A DNA stretch of 64,000 bases from Zingiber officinale (taxonomy: Eukaryota > Streptophyta > Magnoliopsida > Zingiberales > Zingiberaceae). The stretch's first letter is position 1. Every line of letters begins with the position of its first letter. The stretch is from positions 7,335,600-7,399,599 of the forward strand of contig NC_056001.1 of NCBI RefSeq assembly GCF_018446385.1, written 5' to 3'. Under the pieces are notes generated by a model. It was not told where the DNA came from, ran no database searches, and was given only the letters and a program-made list of their open reading frames with translations. Below are positions 1-12,700 of this stretch, one piece after another. Both the position numbers and the translations under genes were made by a program.

Positions 1-512
1 CCAAGAACTCTTCATAATTCATTTCTAGATTATATAAATAAAGATAAATTATAAAATCTAACTTATAACTAACCGTCGTATAATTTCTCTAAAGATATAT
101 ATCCGTCTAAAAGTTGATCTCCTCTGTTATAACATCTACAGTATGAATCAGGCATCCTGGGAAACGACGTTTATCAAAGATCCACCACAGTGGGGAGGAG
201 GATAATGGGCTGGGCAAGGGATGGGACCCTGGCATTTTTATGCAATCGAAATGCGATCTGCTGTGTGCTGTGTATGCGGAGTGAGGTGGGACCGCACCAC
301 GTTGTTGTTTCGAAAAAGGAGTCTCCCACACGTCCGCCACGTGATGCACGGTGGGTAACCCGAAAATTGGATTTCTGCGATAAACCCACCACCGCCCACC
401 TGCTCTTTTTCGGCATCCTCCCTGCCTTCTCGACCGCGCGCCGGACGGCGGCGGAGGGTACCTCGTCGGACGCCGGACCGTTGGTGATTGCAAACCGAGG
501 GAGGTGGTGAAT
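1..512 (+). promoter_or_regulatory. Upstream region and 5' leader of the ABHD17-like gene
   Basis: The first 170 bases are AT-rich and show no gene. From about 180 the composition becomes mixed and then GC-rich up to the start codon at 513. A CACGTG G-box core lies at 338-343, about 170 bases before the ATG. No convincing TATA box was picked out. An open frame on the opposite strand (544-107) is a by-product of the GC-rich leader and looks unlike any protein family I know. Confidence 0.4.
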
Positions 513-3500
513 ATGGGCGGAATCACGTCCTCCATCGCCGCCAAGTTCGCCTTCTTCCCTCCGAGCCCGCCCTCCTATGCTGTGATTGCCGACGAGGGGA
601 GCGGGCATCTCTCCATTCCCGGGATCGCGGTTGCGGGTCGCGATGACGTGCACATCCTCCGCCTCCCTACGCGACGGGGCAACGAGATCGTCGCAGTGTA
701 CTTGCGGCACTCCCAGGCGACCGCCACACTCCTCTACTCGCACGGGAACGCTGCTGACATTGGCCAGATGTTCGATCTTTTCGTCGAGCTCAGCGTCCAT
801 CTTCGCGTCAGTCTCATAGGGTCCGTCGCCCCTCCTCTTGGTTAATTCCTCAATAGGATTCCGTTTTTTTTTCTAGGTTTCTTAGTAGCTAGCAATTTGG
901 GTCTCCGATGAACATTTGAGATTTGTTCTTCTTCTGGAGTAGGACTTTGTATATCGGTTTTGGCAACAAGATCGAAATTTGTGATACATGAGCTAAGCTC
1001 TGGCATAGGTTTTACTGTTTGGGGGATTTACTCGAAGGATGATTCCTAAGCACCGAAATACCTTTTTCTAGATATGCTCTTCAGTAAAAACGACAAATCG
1101 TTTTTGACTGGTATGCAAGCATTAATTTCACCACATAGATTTCTTGAGCAAAAAAAAAATTATAGTCAATTGTTGTTGACAATTTATAATACTCCCTTGT
1201 GGCCAATGATGAATGGTGATTGATTAGTAGTATAAATGTGATGTACATTTCTAACCGTTGGTAATCAAAACTAGTGCGGTCGTTCTTGTCTTTAATTCAT
1301 TTACTTATATATTGATAGTCTATCTTCATGTCTACTATTTTTTTTTCCTCAATCACTCAACAATATTCCAATATACAATCGGACCAAATGATATTCCAAT
1401 GGAGGTATGAAAGAACCTTGTGAAACAAGGTATTGAATGATTCACAAAATTATTCAACCTGATATTGAAAATTAAAAAAATGTCTCCTCAATAGAGGGTA
1501 AGTATTCTAGTTTCCTATATAACAATAAAGGAGACGTACAAAATTATAAAAACTATAAGGGTATTAAACTAATGAGTCATATTATAAAACTTTGGGAAAG
1601 AGTAATAAAAAAAACTAAGGAGATCTCGGTAATTGAAAATCAATTTGAATTTATGCCTAAAAAGTTGGCAAGCTATACATCTTCTCAGACAACTAATTGA
1701 AAAGTATCGGGGACAGAAGCAAGACTTAGACATGGTATTCGTCAACTTAGAAAAAGTTTATGATGGAAACTTAAGGAAAATTATATGGAAAACTCTAGAA
1801 CAGAAAGGTGTTAGCATAGCGTATATAAAACTAATTAAGAATATGTATGAGGATGTAATGACAAGAGTGATGACTTCAGGCAGATTAACCGAAGCGTTTC
1901 TCATAAAGATAGAATTATATCAAGGATAATCATTAAGTCCCTATTTTTTTTACACTAATCATGGATGAACTACACATCCAAGATACACGATATGTATGTT
2001 GTTTGTAAATGATATTGTTTTGGTATATGAGACACGTGAAAGAGTAAATACTAAACTCGAATCTTGGTGGAAAACGCTAAAGGTGAAAGGTTTTAAACTT
2101 AGTAGAGTAAAGACATAAAATATAAAATTTAAGTTTAGCAATATTAGAAGCAATGAGACAATTCTTAAGATAAGAGATGACAATTGTCTGTAACTGAGAG
2201 TTTTAAGTATTTATGATCATTTTTGTAAAAGAATGAAGAGATTGAGAGAGATGTCTTACATAGAATATAAGTGGGATGGTCGAAATGGATTAAAGCGTCA
2301 TTTGCTCTTTGTGATCGTAAAATATCTCTAAGATAGTAAGACTTAAAGGAATGTTTTAGAAAACGACAGTTAGACCTGCTTTGTTATATAGAACTGAATG
2401 TTGAGCTATGATGCGACCACATGAGTAGAAAATGGGAGTCGTAGAGATGAGGATGCTAAGGCGAATGTGCGGACATACAAGGATAACATGATAATAAATG
2501 AAAATATTAAAGAGAAAGTCGGGTTGCACCTATTGAGAGAAAACTCTAGGAGATACGTTTAAGATGATACAAACATGCATTTAGACAACCAATAAATGCT
2601 CAAGTTAAGCGATGCGAGACTATGACAAATGTCCATATCAAACGAGTAAGAGGAAAACCAAAAAAGACTTGGTTAGCAATAATAAAATAAGATAAAATTT
2701 ATTTAAATCTGAATAATGATATAGTAGGGAATATAGCCCAATGACGTAGAAAGATCCATATAGCCGACCCCACCTAGTGGGATGAATAAAACTTGGTTGT
2801 TGTCGTAGTAATATCACTCCGACGAATAGCTTAGTCAAGATGTAATTTTCTTCACCAAACTCTACCTTTGACAATTGATTTGAAAGCTAAACTTTTGACA
2901 AGTGTATATGATTTATTGGAACTTATCTATCATACTATTTGCATTTTTGGAATTAAAGTAAGATATTAATGTTGTTGGGATAGTAAATGCCTCAATCACT
3001 AAATGAGGTTGGATAATATCACTTGCATGAGTGTATAGATCAAACCATGCTTATGTAGATCAAAATCAGGCACCACTAAAATATGGAATGACCTCTACCA
3101 TAAAGTCACTTGATAGAATCTTTGAGTTCATTCATAAGATTACTTAGATACGCAAAGAAAATATAAAAAGTGTTTAACTTAGTATGTCAATGGAGACAAT
3201 CTAAGTCTATATAGTAGGAAAGTAAAAGTAGAATAAAAACTAGATTGATGCCCACACCATTTAGACGAGACAAACTTCTCTCTAAGCACAGATGGAGAAA
3301 CAATAGAAACCTAACCTTTAGCACTCCTTGGGTACCATATAGTTCTTTCTGAAAAGAAAATCCTCCTCTACAAGTATCTTGGTCTCCTACAATCACCTCT
3401 TCACATTCCCTATGGCATCTCCTGGACTCCAGAATGCTCCTCTGGTAAGAGTTTGCAACCATTTTGAAATTCCAAATCACATTAAAATATCAACCTTGGA

Positions 3501-5375
3501 AGCCCTAAAACATGGTTTATATGGAAACTGAACCTTATTTCTCGTTTGGCCTACAATTTGGATGCCTACTATAGAGAATAGTAGTGATGCAAATCCAACC
3601 AATAGCATATACGTGCAAGTTCAAGTTGCTTTAAATAAAACCAATTCTTGGGCTATGTATTTTAAAGTTTTGTCAACTCTCTAATTGTGCAGGTACGATT
3701 ACTCTGGTTATGGGCAATCCACTGGAAAGGTTGAGTTCTATCTGCTATTTTTGGTCATCTTGCATGAGTTGTAGTTTGTATAATATATTCTATATGTCTA
3801 ACTTCTTCATCTATGTGAATTTACTTTTCTTTGCAGCCAAGTGAGTACAATACATATGCAGACATAGATGCAGTTTATAACTGTCTTAAGGAACAGTATG
3901 GAGTAGCAGATGAGGACTTAATCCTCTATGGTCAGTCAGTGGGCAGTGGTCCAACTCTTGAGTTGGCCTCCCGTCTTCAGAAGTTAAGAGCTGTTGTCCT
4001 TCATAGTGCCATCCTCTCTGGACTCAGGGTACTATATCCAGTTAAGCACACATTTTGGTTTGACATTTACAAGGTATTTTTTTCCTGCGTTTGATTAGTA
4101 ATAGTCACTTGTCAAATTATTGGTGATGATTTTGCTTTCTTGCAGAATATAGACAAAATTGGCCTTATCAATTGTCCAGTTTTAGCAATTCATGTAAGCT
4201 CATTTTGCTAGTTCTTGGATCTGTTCATTAAGCGTACATATGTTGCCCTGCTGTCTATTTATTTCTTGATTTATTATTTAATGACTTTTAGCTTGTATAT
4301 CAATGTTCGTATCTGATCTGGTAAATTGTCATACGATGGATGTTCAACTAAGCACTTGGGATAAATCATTTATGTATCAGGTTGAAGATTCTTTTGCTCT
4401 CCTAGGAATTGTGTTCTTTCATAATGAACTTACTAGTCAATATTTTGAAAATAAGTATGCTTGAGAGTCATCAACTTGCAGTGTTGTAAGACCGTTGCAT
4501 ATAGGTCATAGATCTACAACCTGATAGAGAAAGATTTATAATCACATGTACATTTGTGAGAAAGAGTGCAGTTTTTTTTAATCAATAATAGTTGGAAGTT
4601 TGTAATAATAAAACAATCTAGTTGCAAAGAGTTTTATAACAGTTTGTATGAAAGCAAGTGAACACTCGAGAATAATTAATTTTACTTAATGCAATGACAC
4701 TATAAAGCAGCAAGACACACACAATGTGCAAAAGAAAATGATTCCCCAGATAAACCCATAAATTTCATAATTCAAAACTATCTCCATGCTCCAGATAAAA
4801 CTTTGTAGGTCATTGCAGCTATCACTGATTTGTTATTTTAATCTAATAGATGAACTACCATACAGAACTGTGACAACAGTAAAAAGCTGAGTTACCAATA
4901 TGATATGTTGTCTTTTCTGAACGTTTTTGGTGGATCTAGAAAAATAACCATCGCCTTGTTTACATCCTTCTGGAAGGGTACTGCAGATGAAGTTGTGGAT
5001 TGGTTGCACGGGAAGCAGCTTTGGGAGCTTAGCAAAAACAAATATGACCCTCTTTGGATAGATGGTGGTGGCCACTGTAACCTTGAACTTTACCCTGAAT
5101 TCATTGAGCACCTCAAGAAATTTATTGCAGCAACTAAGAAAGATGGTGACAACATACAGAATTCAATGGAGACAAAGTCAAACAACGATGAACAAACCAG
5201 CCAATCTGAAACTATAGCTACAGATGATGAGCATAGAGCTTGTAGCTGTTCTGAGATCGCAAGAAAGAGTTTGGACAGTCAGCTAAGGAAACCTCCGAAG
5301 GCAGATCAACTGCTGAAATCAAGAATGAGCACTGATCTTAGTGAGCGAAAGAGGAAGAAGGGCATGGTATGGTGA
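513..5375 (+). CDS. ABHD17-like alpha/beta hydrolase (probable acyl-protein thioesterase), 5 exons
   Basis: Exons by GT-AG junctions: 513-820, 3693-3729, 3837-4073, 4146-4193, 4977-5375; joined length 1029, giving 342 residues. The ATG at 513 is chosen because the protein then begins [16 protein letters not shown], the usual start of plant homologues; the Gly2 start could allow N-myristoylation (inference). The oxyanion-side motif YSHGNAAD is at about 75-82, the nucleophile elbow GQSVGSG has Ser149, and the acid and histidine are probably Asp214 and His243. Animal ABHD17 proteins remove palmitate from membrane proteins and Arabidopsis has related thioesterases (family knowledge). The tail after about residue 260 is polar and ends in a basic Ser/Arg/Lys-rich stretch. 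Compared with the plant sequences I remember, the CSHGK segment after Asp214 reads WLHGK here. Intron 1 is 2.9 kb and holds a LINE. Exon 4 is only 48 bases. The exact substrate is unknown. Confidence 0.93.
1360..2810 (+). mobile_element. RTE-clade LINE, 5'-truncated, in intron 1 of the ABHD17-like gene
   Basis: The translated text at 1633-1929 contains reverse-transcriptase motifs of plant RTE elements: [12 protein letters not shown], then a KNMYEDVMT segment and an LYQG (normally LHQG) box. The catalytic FADD box appears about 100 bases on in degenerate form as FVND near 2000. The last ~50 bases read ..CCTAGTGGGAT..TTGGTTGTTGT, the short-repeat 3' end typical of RTE elements, which also closes the second copy at 9056-12249. 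Homology to that copy starts at about 1360, so only the 3' half of the element is present. The reading frame is broken by several stops and shifts, so it is inactive. It has the same orientation as the host gene. Confidence 0.85.
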
Positions 5376-6529
5376 TGAATTATCTCCAGATCATGAACAA
5401 AACGTGAATCATAAAAACATATCCTCTGGTATCATTCAGCAAATGAATAGATCGGTTGTACCCATAAAAAGCTCATAGCACCGCGAGTGATATAAACTGC
5501 CGGTCTTTTGTATTGGTGTATGGCGTGTGATAGATAGCTTTCTTCCAGAGTTCCAGTCACATTCACAAGAAGGAATATTGTTTCATCCACAAAGGCAGTG
5601 CTGAGTACATGTAATTTCTCAATTTTAAAAAACAATACAGAAAGACTTCAATAGTGCGAGCTCTGATGTGATCATTAATGATTTCGATCTTGAATTGTTT
5701 TCAGAATTTGGATCCCAATTCTTTCCCTGTAACCAATGTGCTGACCACTTTCACATGAATCCTTAGCAATTATTGAAACTTTTCCAAGTCCAAACAAGTT
5801 ATTTGGGTCTTTGTGACTATCTTTTACTTGATGCAAAAGATTAGTGGCTAAGTGTAGGATTATCCCATCTAAGAAATAGGTTATCTATACAATTTTTTAT
5901 AAAGGTTTTAATTAATACATTGAGATTTTTCATCTTAAAATTTATACATTTATTGTAATTTTAAAAAATAAATTTAGCACATTCTAAATTTATATTTTAA
6001 ATATTTATATTTAATATATAAATTGCACATTTGTTTAGTGCAGTGGAATATATAAAATATCTAGTAACTCAACATTTTAAATTCTCAATTGGGTTTTTTT
6101 TTTAAAATACTCTAATATTTAATATTTTTTCAAAAATGGCTATAAAATTTTATTATTGTTAAAAAAATTCTTTAAAGTATTCTAATATTGTTTTATCTTT
6201 TTAAGTTATAACTTAAGGTCCATATTTATTAATAGAATGATATGTTTTTTTTATATATTAATCAAACTGTAGGAGCTTTTTAAAAATATTTCGAGGGACA
6301 GGAAAAAAAATGTAACGTGGTACTGCCATTAACATGGATTCAGAAATCTAAATTGACAAGTGTATAGGTAGGATCTACAGAGATTCTACTTGGGATTTTT
6401 TTTTTCCCACATAGCGTTGTTTAGTTTGTGAAGGTGACAAAAATCTAAATGTTTATTTTTATTTTTAAAAATTATTAATCCCTTCGAAAAACTTTCTGCC
6501 CAAATAAAATTCTTTCTCACTCTCACTGA
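5376..6529. other. Intergenic: 3' flank of the hydrolase gene, then AT-rich DNA
   Basis: Up to about 5700 this is probably 3' UTR. From 5880 to 6300 it is very AT-rich with T and A runs. No gene, RNA or repeat family was recognised. Confidence 0.5.
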
Positions 6530-6734
6530 TGGGCCGAGCCTCTTGGGCTTTATCTAACAGTGTCGTGTCTCCTGTCTCGTGTCGAAAATGACAATCTCGC
6601 CCGTTCAAATCTGTTGCTTGGACAGTGGGATATGATCCGTCCCCTCGATTGCAGGAAGTAGGGCTGTTGGGGTTTAATTAGGCATTCAGGTTGAGATCTG
6701 AGGAGCCGATTGAGCGAGGAGCGGAGAGGGAAAG
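6530..6734 (+). promoter_or_regulatory. Proximal promoter and leader of RPN12 with two Site II motifs
   Basis: TGGGCC at 6530-6535 and TGGGCT at 6544-6549 are both TGGGCY Site II elements, eight bases apart and about 190 bases before the start codon. Site II pairs are known from promoters of plant housekeeping genes recognised by TCP factors, so this fits a constitutively expressed proteasome gene. Factor binding is inferred. Confidence 0.45.
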
Positions 6735-9700
6735 ATGGATCCACAAATGGTAGAGGTCACGCAGCTCTTCGAGCGATTCAAGGCCGCATTCGTTAGGAAA
6801 GATTTTGGCTCCTGCAACAATCTTCTTTCCCAGCTGAAGGTGCTCGCCTCTTTCAAAGATTTAAACGGCTTGGTATCGAGAATTTTGTTGTCTTTAATTG
6901 CTTTCCCTATACCTGGAGGGTTAGGGTTGATCGTCATAATTTCTAATACTTCTTGAGTTGATCAAGTTAAAAATATATATATTTTATTACAAGTGCTTTT
7001 TAGGGTTTGGATGTAGCATAGATAAAATCTAATGTACTTAAACAATTTGGTTCGTTTTGTACCCCCGTTGGAATTTCAGAAAGTAATTACTTTGAAAAGT
7101 AAACCTGGGGAAATCGGCGCTGAATTGTAAAACTGTGGATTTTAGTGAAGTTACCTATGTAATAGTGGCATAAAAGTTAAAAAAAAAAGGAATTATAGTA
7201 TAATTACATTGGTATGTATGATAATAGCGTGCTTTTGTGATATTTACTGGCGAAGCATATTAGGTTTGTTTCAAGTGTAGAAAGTCAAGATGGGTCAAAA
7301 TATTACACAGCAACAATAACCAATTATGTAGGTTCCAAATTTCTTGGGTTGGTTATGTACGTCTAAAATCTCCATATAACTACTCTATGCAAGCCTATGT
7401 TACTAGTGATTTCCTGATTTTAATCATACCAAATGAATTATATCTTAGTGTACCGTTACCCCACCCTTCGTAGCTCCAATACCTAATCTTCATATCTAAT
7501 TGATTCAGAGGTCAAAGTATGATAGTAGAATTCTTTGTCTATAATAATATGTTTTCTTCCTCTAATCATTCAGAGTTGTTTTTCAAATTTGTTTCAATTA
7601 AAACCCTCATACCAAGTTCCCTTGTGAATAAAAATTGGAATTGTAAAATCAATTAACTTTTCTTGTTTGGAAGATTCATTTTTCCATATGCGTGAATCTA
7701 ACAAGTAAAAGAGGCTATATGGAATGGTTGAGGGCAGTTATCTGATTTCTAGGCCATGTACTGTGTATGATGGAAAAAGTCACTGCATCTATTTTGTAGG
7801 ACTGCATGCTTTTTAATTGGTTATATTTGGGCAAAAACTATTTTATCCAAACTAATGTAACATAGACTAGTTTTCCTTATTTCAAATTTCACTTTGATAG
7901 ATGTGCATACCATTGCAAGCAATACACAGGATAATTGGAATATGAATGATAAATCAATGATTGTAATTACTCTTCATGTTCCTAAAGTTCTTTCTACACA
8001 GAAGATATTAGAACAAGATATAGAGGCAACAGTGAAATTTGTTCTTTATATTCAAATTTAATTGCATGATTTTTTATCCTCTTTTTTTTTTATCAAATAA
8101 AATTACTTGGGTTAGTTTACGTTGTTTAAAGTTCAGACATGCTGTTTGTATTGTAATGCTTCAGAGTGGAATAAAAAAACTGACTAGTTGATGGGATAAT
8201 GACCTTGATCTGGATCTCTTTATATTCTAATATATGTTTATATTTTGCAGGTTCTATTGACAAAGTTTCCTAGCTTGCCACCAACGTTCCAAATAACATC
8301 AAATGCTGTCCAGGAGTTGACAATTGCAAGTAATATTCACTCAAAAATCTACATTTCTTTATCTATTTTTTTCATAATTAATTAAACGCATTAGTTGAAC
8401 AAAACAGGTAAAATAGACTTGTATGAAACATGTTGGTCTACATTCCAGTATGAGTTGCACTTTTATTTGAAGCAGGAATTTTTATCCTCAGTGATTTACT
8501 CGATAGCTTACAAGAGATGCTATACATTTTATTATAAGGAATTAATTTAGACAATTGGCAACATGTTGATCCTGAATCAATTAGTTATCAAGAATCAATA
8601 GTATGTCCATGTTGATCCTTGTTACTAGTGCTATCAGGCATTAACATTGCAATATAGTGTGAGGCAATCAATACTACATGGAATAGTACCATCCTCAAAG
8701 GTACAAGCACTTGCTGTGTAGGGTTATGGTCAATAAAGTTATAAAGTTGCAACCATTGGCCATATCACTAAAAATTGGGCAATATATAAGAAATTTTGCA
8801 TTTCCAACTTCATATAACATTAGTATTATGCATTGAAATTGATAATAAGAAAATATAAGTTGATTAACCGCTGGGGTTGTTTTTCTCTGAATTGTTAATT
8901 TGCTAATCCTGAGTCTAATTACTCCCAACTCCCTAAACTAAATCAAGTAAATGACAAGAAGTTCTATCATTTTCTTAATGTTGTCTATTTGTCATATGTT
9001 AGTAAATTGAGGGCTGACAATGTCTTTATTAATTATTATTAATGTAGACCAGTATATAACAATAACCAAGCTTTATCCCACTAGGTGAGGTCGGTTATAT
9101 GGATCATTTTACGCCATTGAGCTCTATCTCCTATATGATCATATATACTTAAATAAAATTTATCTTTATTTTATTGTTGTTAATCAAGTTTTTTTTTTAT
9201 TTTCCTCTTTCTCGTTTGGTATGCGTGTTTGTCATGGTTTCACATCGCCTAACTGAAATATTTATTGGTCGTCTAAGTACATGCACGTATTATCTTAAAC
9301 GTGTCTCTCAAAGTTTTTCCTCAATAGATGCAACTCTGACTTTCTCTCTAATGCTCTTATTTTTTATTCTCTCAATCCTCATATGTTCACACATCCATCT
9401 AAACATTCTCATCTCTGTAATTCGCATCTTCTGCTCATGTGCTCGAGTTATAGTTCAACATTCAGTTCCATACAACATAGCAGATCTAACAACAATTTTG
9501 TAGAATTTTCCAAATTTTAGAGGTGCTTTACGGTCACATAAAACACCCGATACTCTCCTCCATTTCAATCATTTTACTTGTATTTTATGTAAGACATCTC
9601 TCTCAATCCCTTTATCGTTTTGTAAAAATGATCCTAAATATTTAAACTCCTCGGTTCCAGGCAACTCATTATCTCTTATCTTAACAATTGTTTCATTACG

Positions 9701-12700
9701 TCTAATATTGTTAAACTTAAATTTTATATATTATGTCTTTATTCTACTAAGCGTAAAACATTTTCCTTGTTTTCCATCGAAATTCTAGTTTAGCATTTAC
9801 TCCTTCACGTGTTTCATCTACCAAAATAATATCATCTGCAAACAACATGCACCATGCCTTGAATATGTGCAGTGAGTTCGTCCATAATTAGGGTAAAAAA
9901 ATAGAGATTTAGAGTTGATCTTTGATGTAACCTTATCTTTATTAGAAATGTTTTTGTTACTCCACCTGAAGGCTTTATTATGGTTGTTAAATCCTTGTAT
10001 ATATTCTTAATTAGTTCAATATATGTTACACTAACACTTTTCTTTTTTAAAATTCTCCTTATAATTTCTCTTGAGACTCTATTATAAATTTTTTCTAAGA
10101 CAATGAATAACATGTGTAGATCTTGTTTTTGCTCCCGATATTTTTTAATGAGTTGTCTATGAAGATGTATAGCTTTTATTGTTGACCTTCCATGCAGTCA
10201 AATTGATTTTCGATTATCGTGGTTTCCTTAATCTCTTTTCCATTATTTTTCTTGTATAACTCGTTAGTTTAATACCCCTATAGTTTGCACAATTTTGTAC
10301 GTCTTCCAAATAAGGGAACTAGAGTACTTACCCTTCATTGACCAGACTTTTTTTTTGTTTTCAATATCATGTTAAATAATTTTGTATGTCATTCAATATC
10401 TTATTTCTCTAGGCACTTTCTTACCTTTATCGGAATATGTCCAACGACTTTTCCATTGTGCATCCCATTTAAAATTTGTTCTACTTTTGAAATTTGAATT
10501 ATATGATAAAAATTTAAATTTCTATTCTCATTTGACTTAAATTATTTAAATTAAGTTGGACACTTAAACCTTCATTAAAAAGTTGATACTTTCACCGTTC
10601 TTTTATTTCTCCATCGTTTATTAGTACCCTATTATATTTATTTTTAATACATTTTATTTGGATAAGATCTTTTTTCTTCCTTTCTCTCACTTTAGCTACT
10701 CTATAAATGTCTCTTTTCTCGTCTTTTGTATCTAATTTTTGATATAATCGTTCAAAAATTTCATTCTTTACTTCAATCACTATTTTCTTAATCTCTTTTT
10801 TTTACTATTGTATATTTTTTAAAGTATTTTTCGTTCTTACAAATATATAATTCGTTGTAAGCTGTTTGTTTTTTCTTCACTTTCTCTTTTACTTTCTTAT
10901 TCTACCACCAAAATTCCTTAGTGGTGCATGTCCCTTTGACTCATCGAGTATACTCTTAACTACTATTTTCAATTTTGATATCATCTTATTCCATGTCGTA
11001 TTAGTGTCACCATATATTTCACCTAATACTTGTACTCCTACCTTCTACTTAAATATATTTTGCTTCCCATCCTTTAACTTCCACTACTTAATTATAGGAG
11101 TCGTATGTATTTTCTTTCTATTGATACTATACTTGAGACCTATATCCAATACTATTAACCTATGTTGGGTAGTTAAGCTTTCTCCAGGGATGATCTTGCA
11201 ATCTATATAAATCTTTCTATCCTTTTTCCTAATCATAAGAAAGTCAATTGGTGATTTTTTTTTTTCACTTTTGAACGTGACTAAATGTTCTTCTCTTTTT
11301 TTTAAAAAATGTATTAGTTAATATAAAGTCATATGCTATCGTAAAATCTAATATAGTTTTCTCTTCTTTATTTCTCGTTCTAAACTCATAACTCTCATCC
11401 CCATGCACCCTCTTATATTCCCCATTTTTCATTCCGATATGCCCATTTAGATCAATTCCTATTAAAATCATTTCATTTGGCAGAATGTTTTGTAATATTT
11501 TATCTAAGTCATCCAAAAATCTTGATTTGGTAGCTTCATCTAATCTTACTTGAGGTGCATATATGCTAATTATGTTTATAGTTTCTTTCGCCACTATTAT
11601 CTTAAGAGCTATAATTCTATCCTCTTTTCTCACTACTTCTACAATTTCATCTTTTAATGAATTATTATAACAATGCTCACTCCATTTCTTTCTTTACTTT
11701 TTCCTATATACCATAACTTAAAATCCGTGTTCTTTATCATCTTTACCTTCTCGCCTGCTTATTTTGTCTCTTGTATACACAAAATATTAATTCTTCTCCT
11801 AATCATCGTATCTATTACCTCCTTGAATTTACAGTGAGGATTTCTATATCCCATGTTCTCAATCTTAGACTATTAGTTTTCCTATCATATTTGTTCTTAT
11901 CCAACTTATGGTGTGAGAACTCTTGCCTATTTAACATTACACTCAAGTTTTCATGGAGATGTAGCGATCCTTGCCGATATGTTATAGTCGGATCTTGCAA
12001 CGCGAACTCTTGCATATTTAATACTACACCCGAGTTTTGGATGTAGCAGTCCTTGTTGAGATGTTATAGTCGGACCTTACAATGCATTCCTTCCAGGGAA
12101 TAACCTAGCATTAGCACAATAGTTTAATGAATTCATTCATTGTACATTTGTCATAGTTTTAATGTTGGTTGGCAACCTAACGTAACCCTCCTCCTTTTTC
12201 CGGGCTTGGGATTGGGCATGATTGGTTCGTTTTGGGCGGAGTTAAGCAAACCAGTATGGTTAACCTAAAATTGAATCTATTGGTATAGACATAGATATCA
12301 GCTAGCATGTGATAAGGTGGTTGCATCTCGATCAAATCTATATGATGAAAACTGTAGTCTCCTTACTCAACTTGGTGGAGCTTAGGTATACAAAAATGAA
12401 GTTGTTGGTATGTGACCTACCTTCATTAACCTAAGAGTTAGAGCATCCACGAAGGAGCTCCCTCTGAGGCGTGGATGCACCGAAAGAGTTCCCTCCCATT
12501 ATGGGGACGCTTCTTCGTTACTTTTTTTTTGTAATGTTTTTTATTTTTGTTTACAAAAATAAAAATAATAAAATATTTTTTTTAAAAAAAATAGGGAACG
12601 TTAAGTTTTAGTCGTTGAACAACGGCTAATTTTTATTTAAAAAAAATTCTATAAATATATTCTCTCAACCTTTCATTCTTCTTATCATTTTCTCAATTCT

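Noticed and set aside
504-512. Earlier start (GTG GTG AAT) for the ABHD17-like protein, and the TTG/GTG-led extensions of the EamA, bHLH and GEM-like frames
   Set aside because: These are non-ATG codons; in each case a proper ATG follows at the position expected from family alignments recalled from memory.
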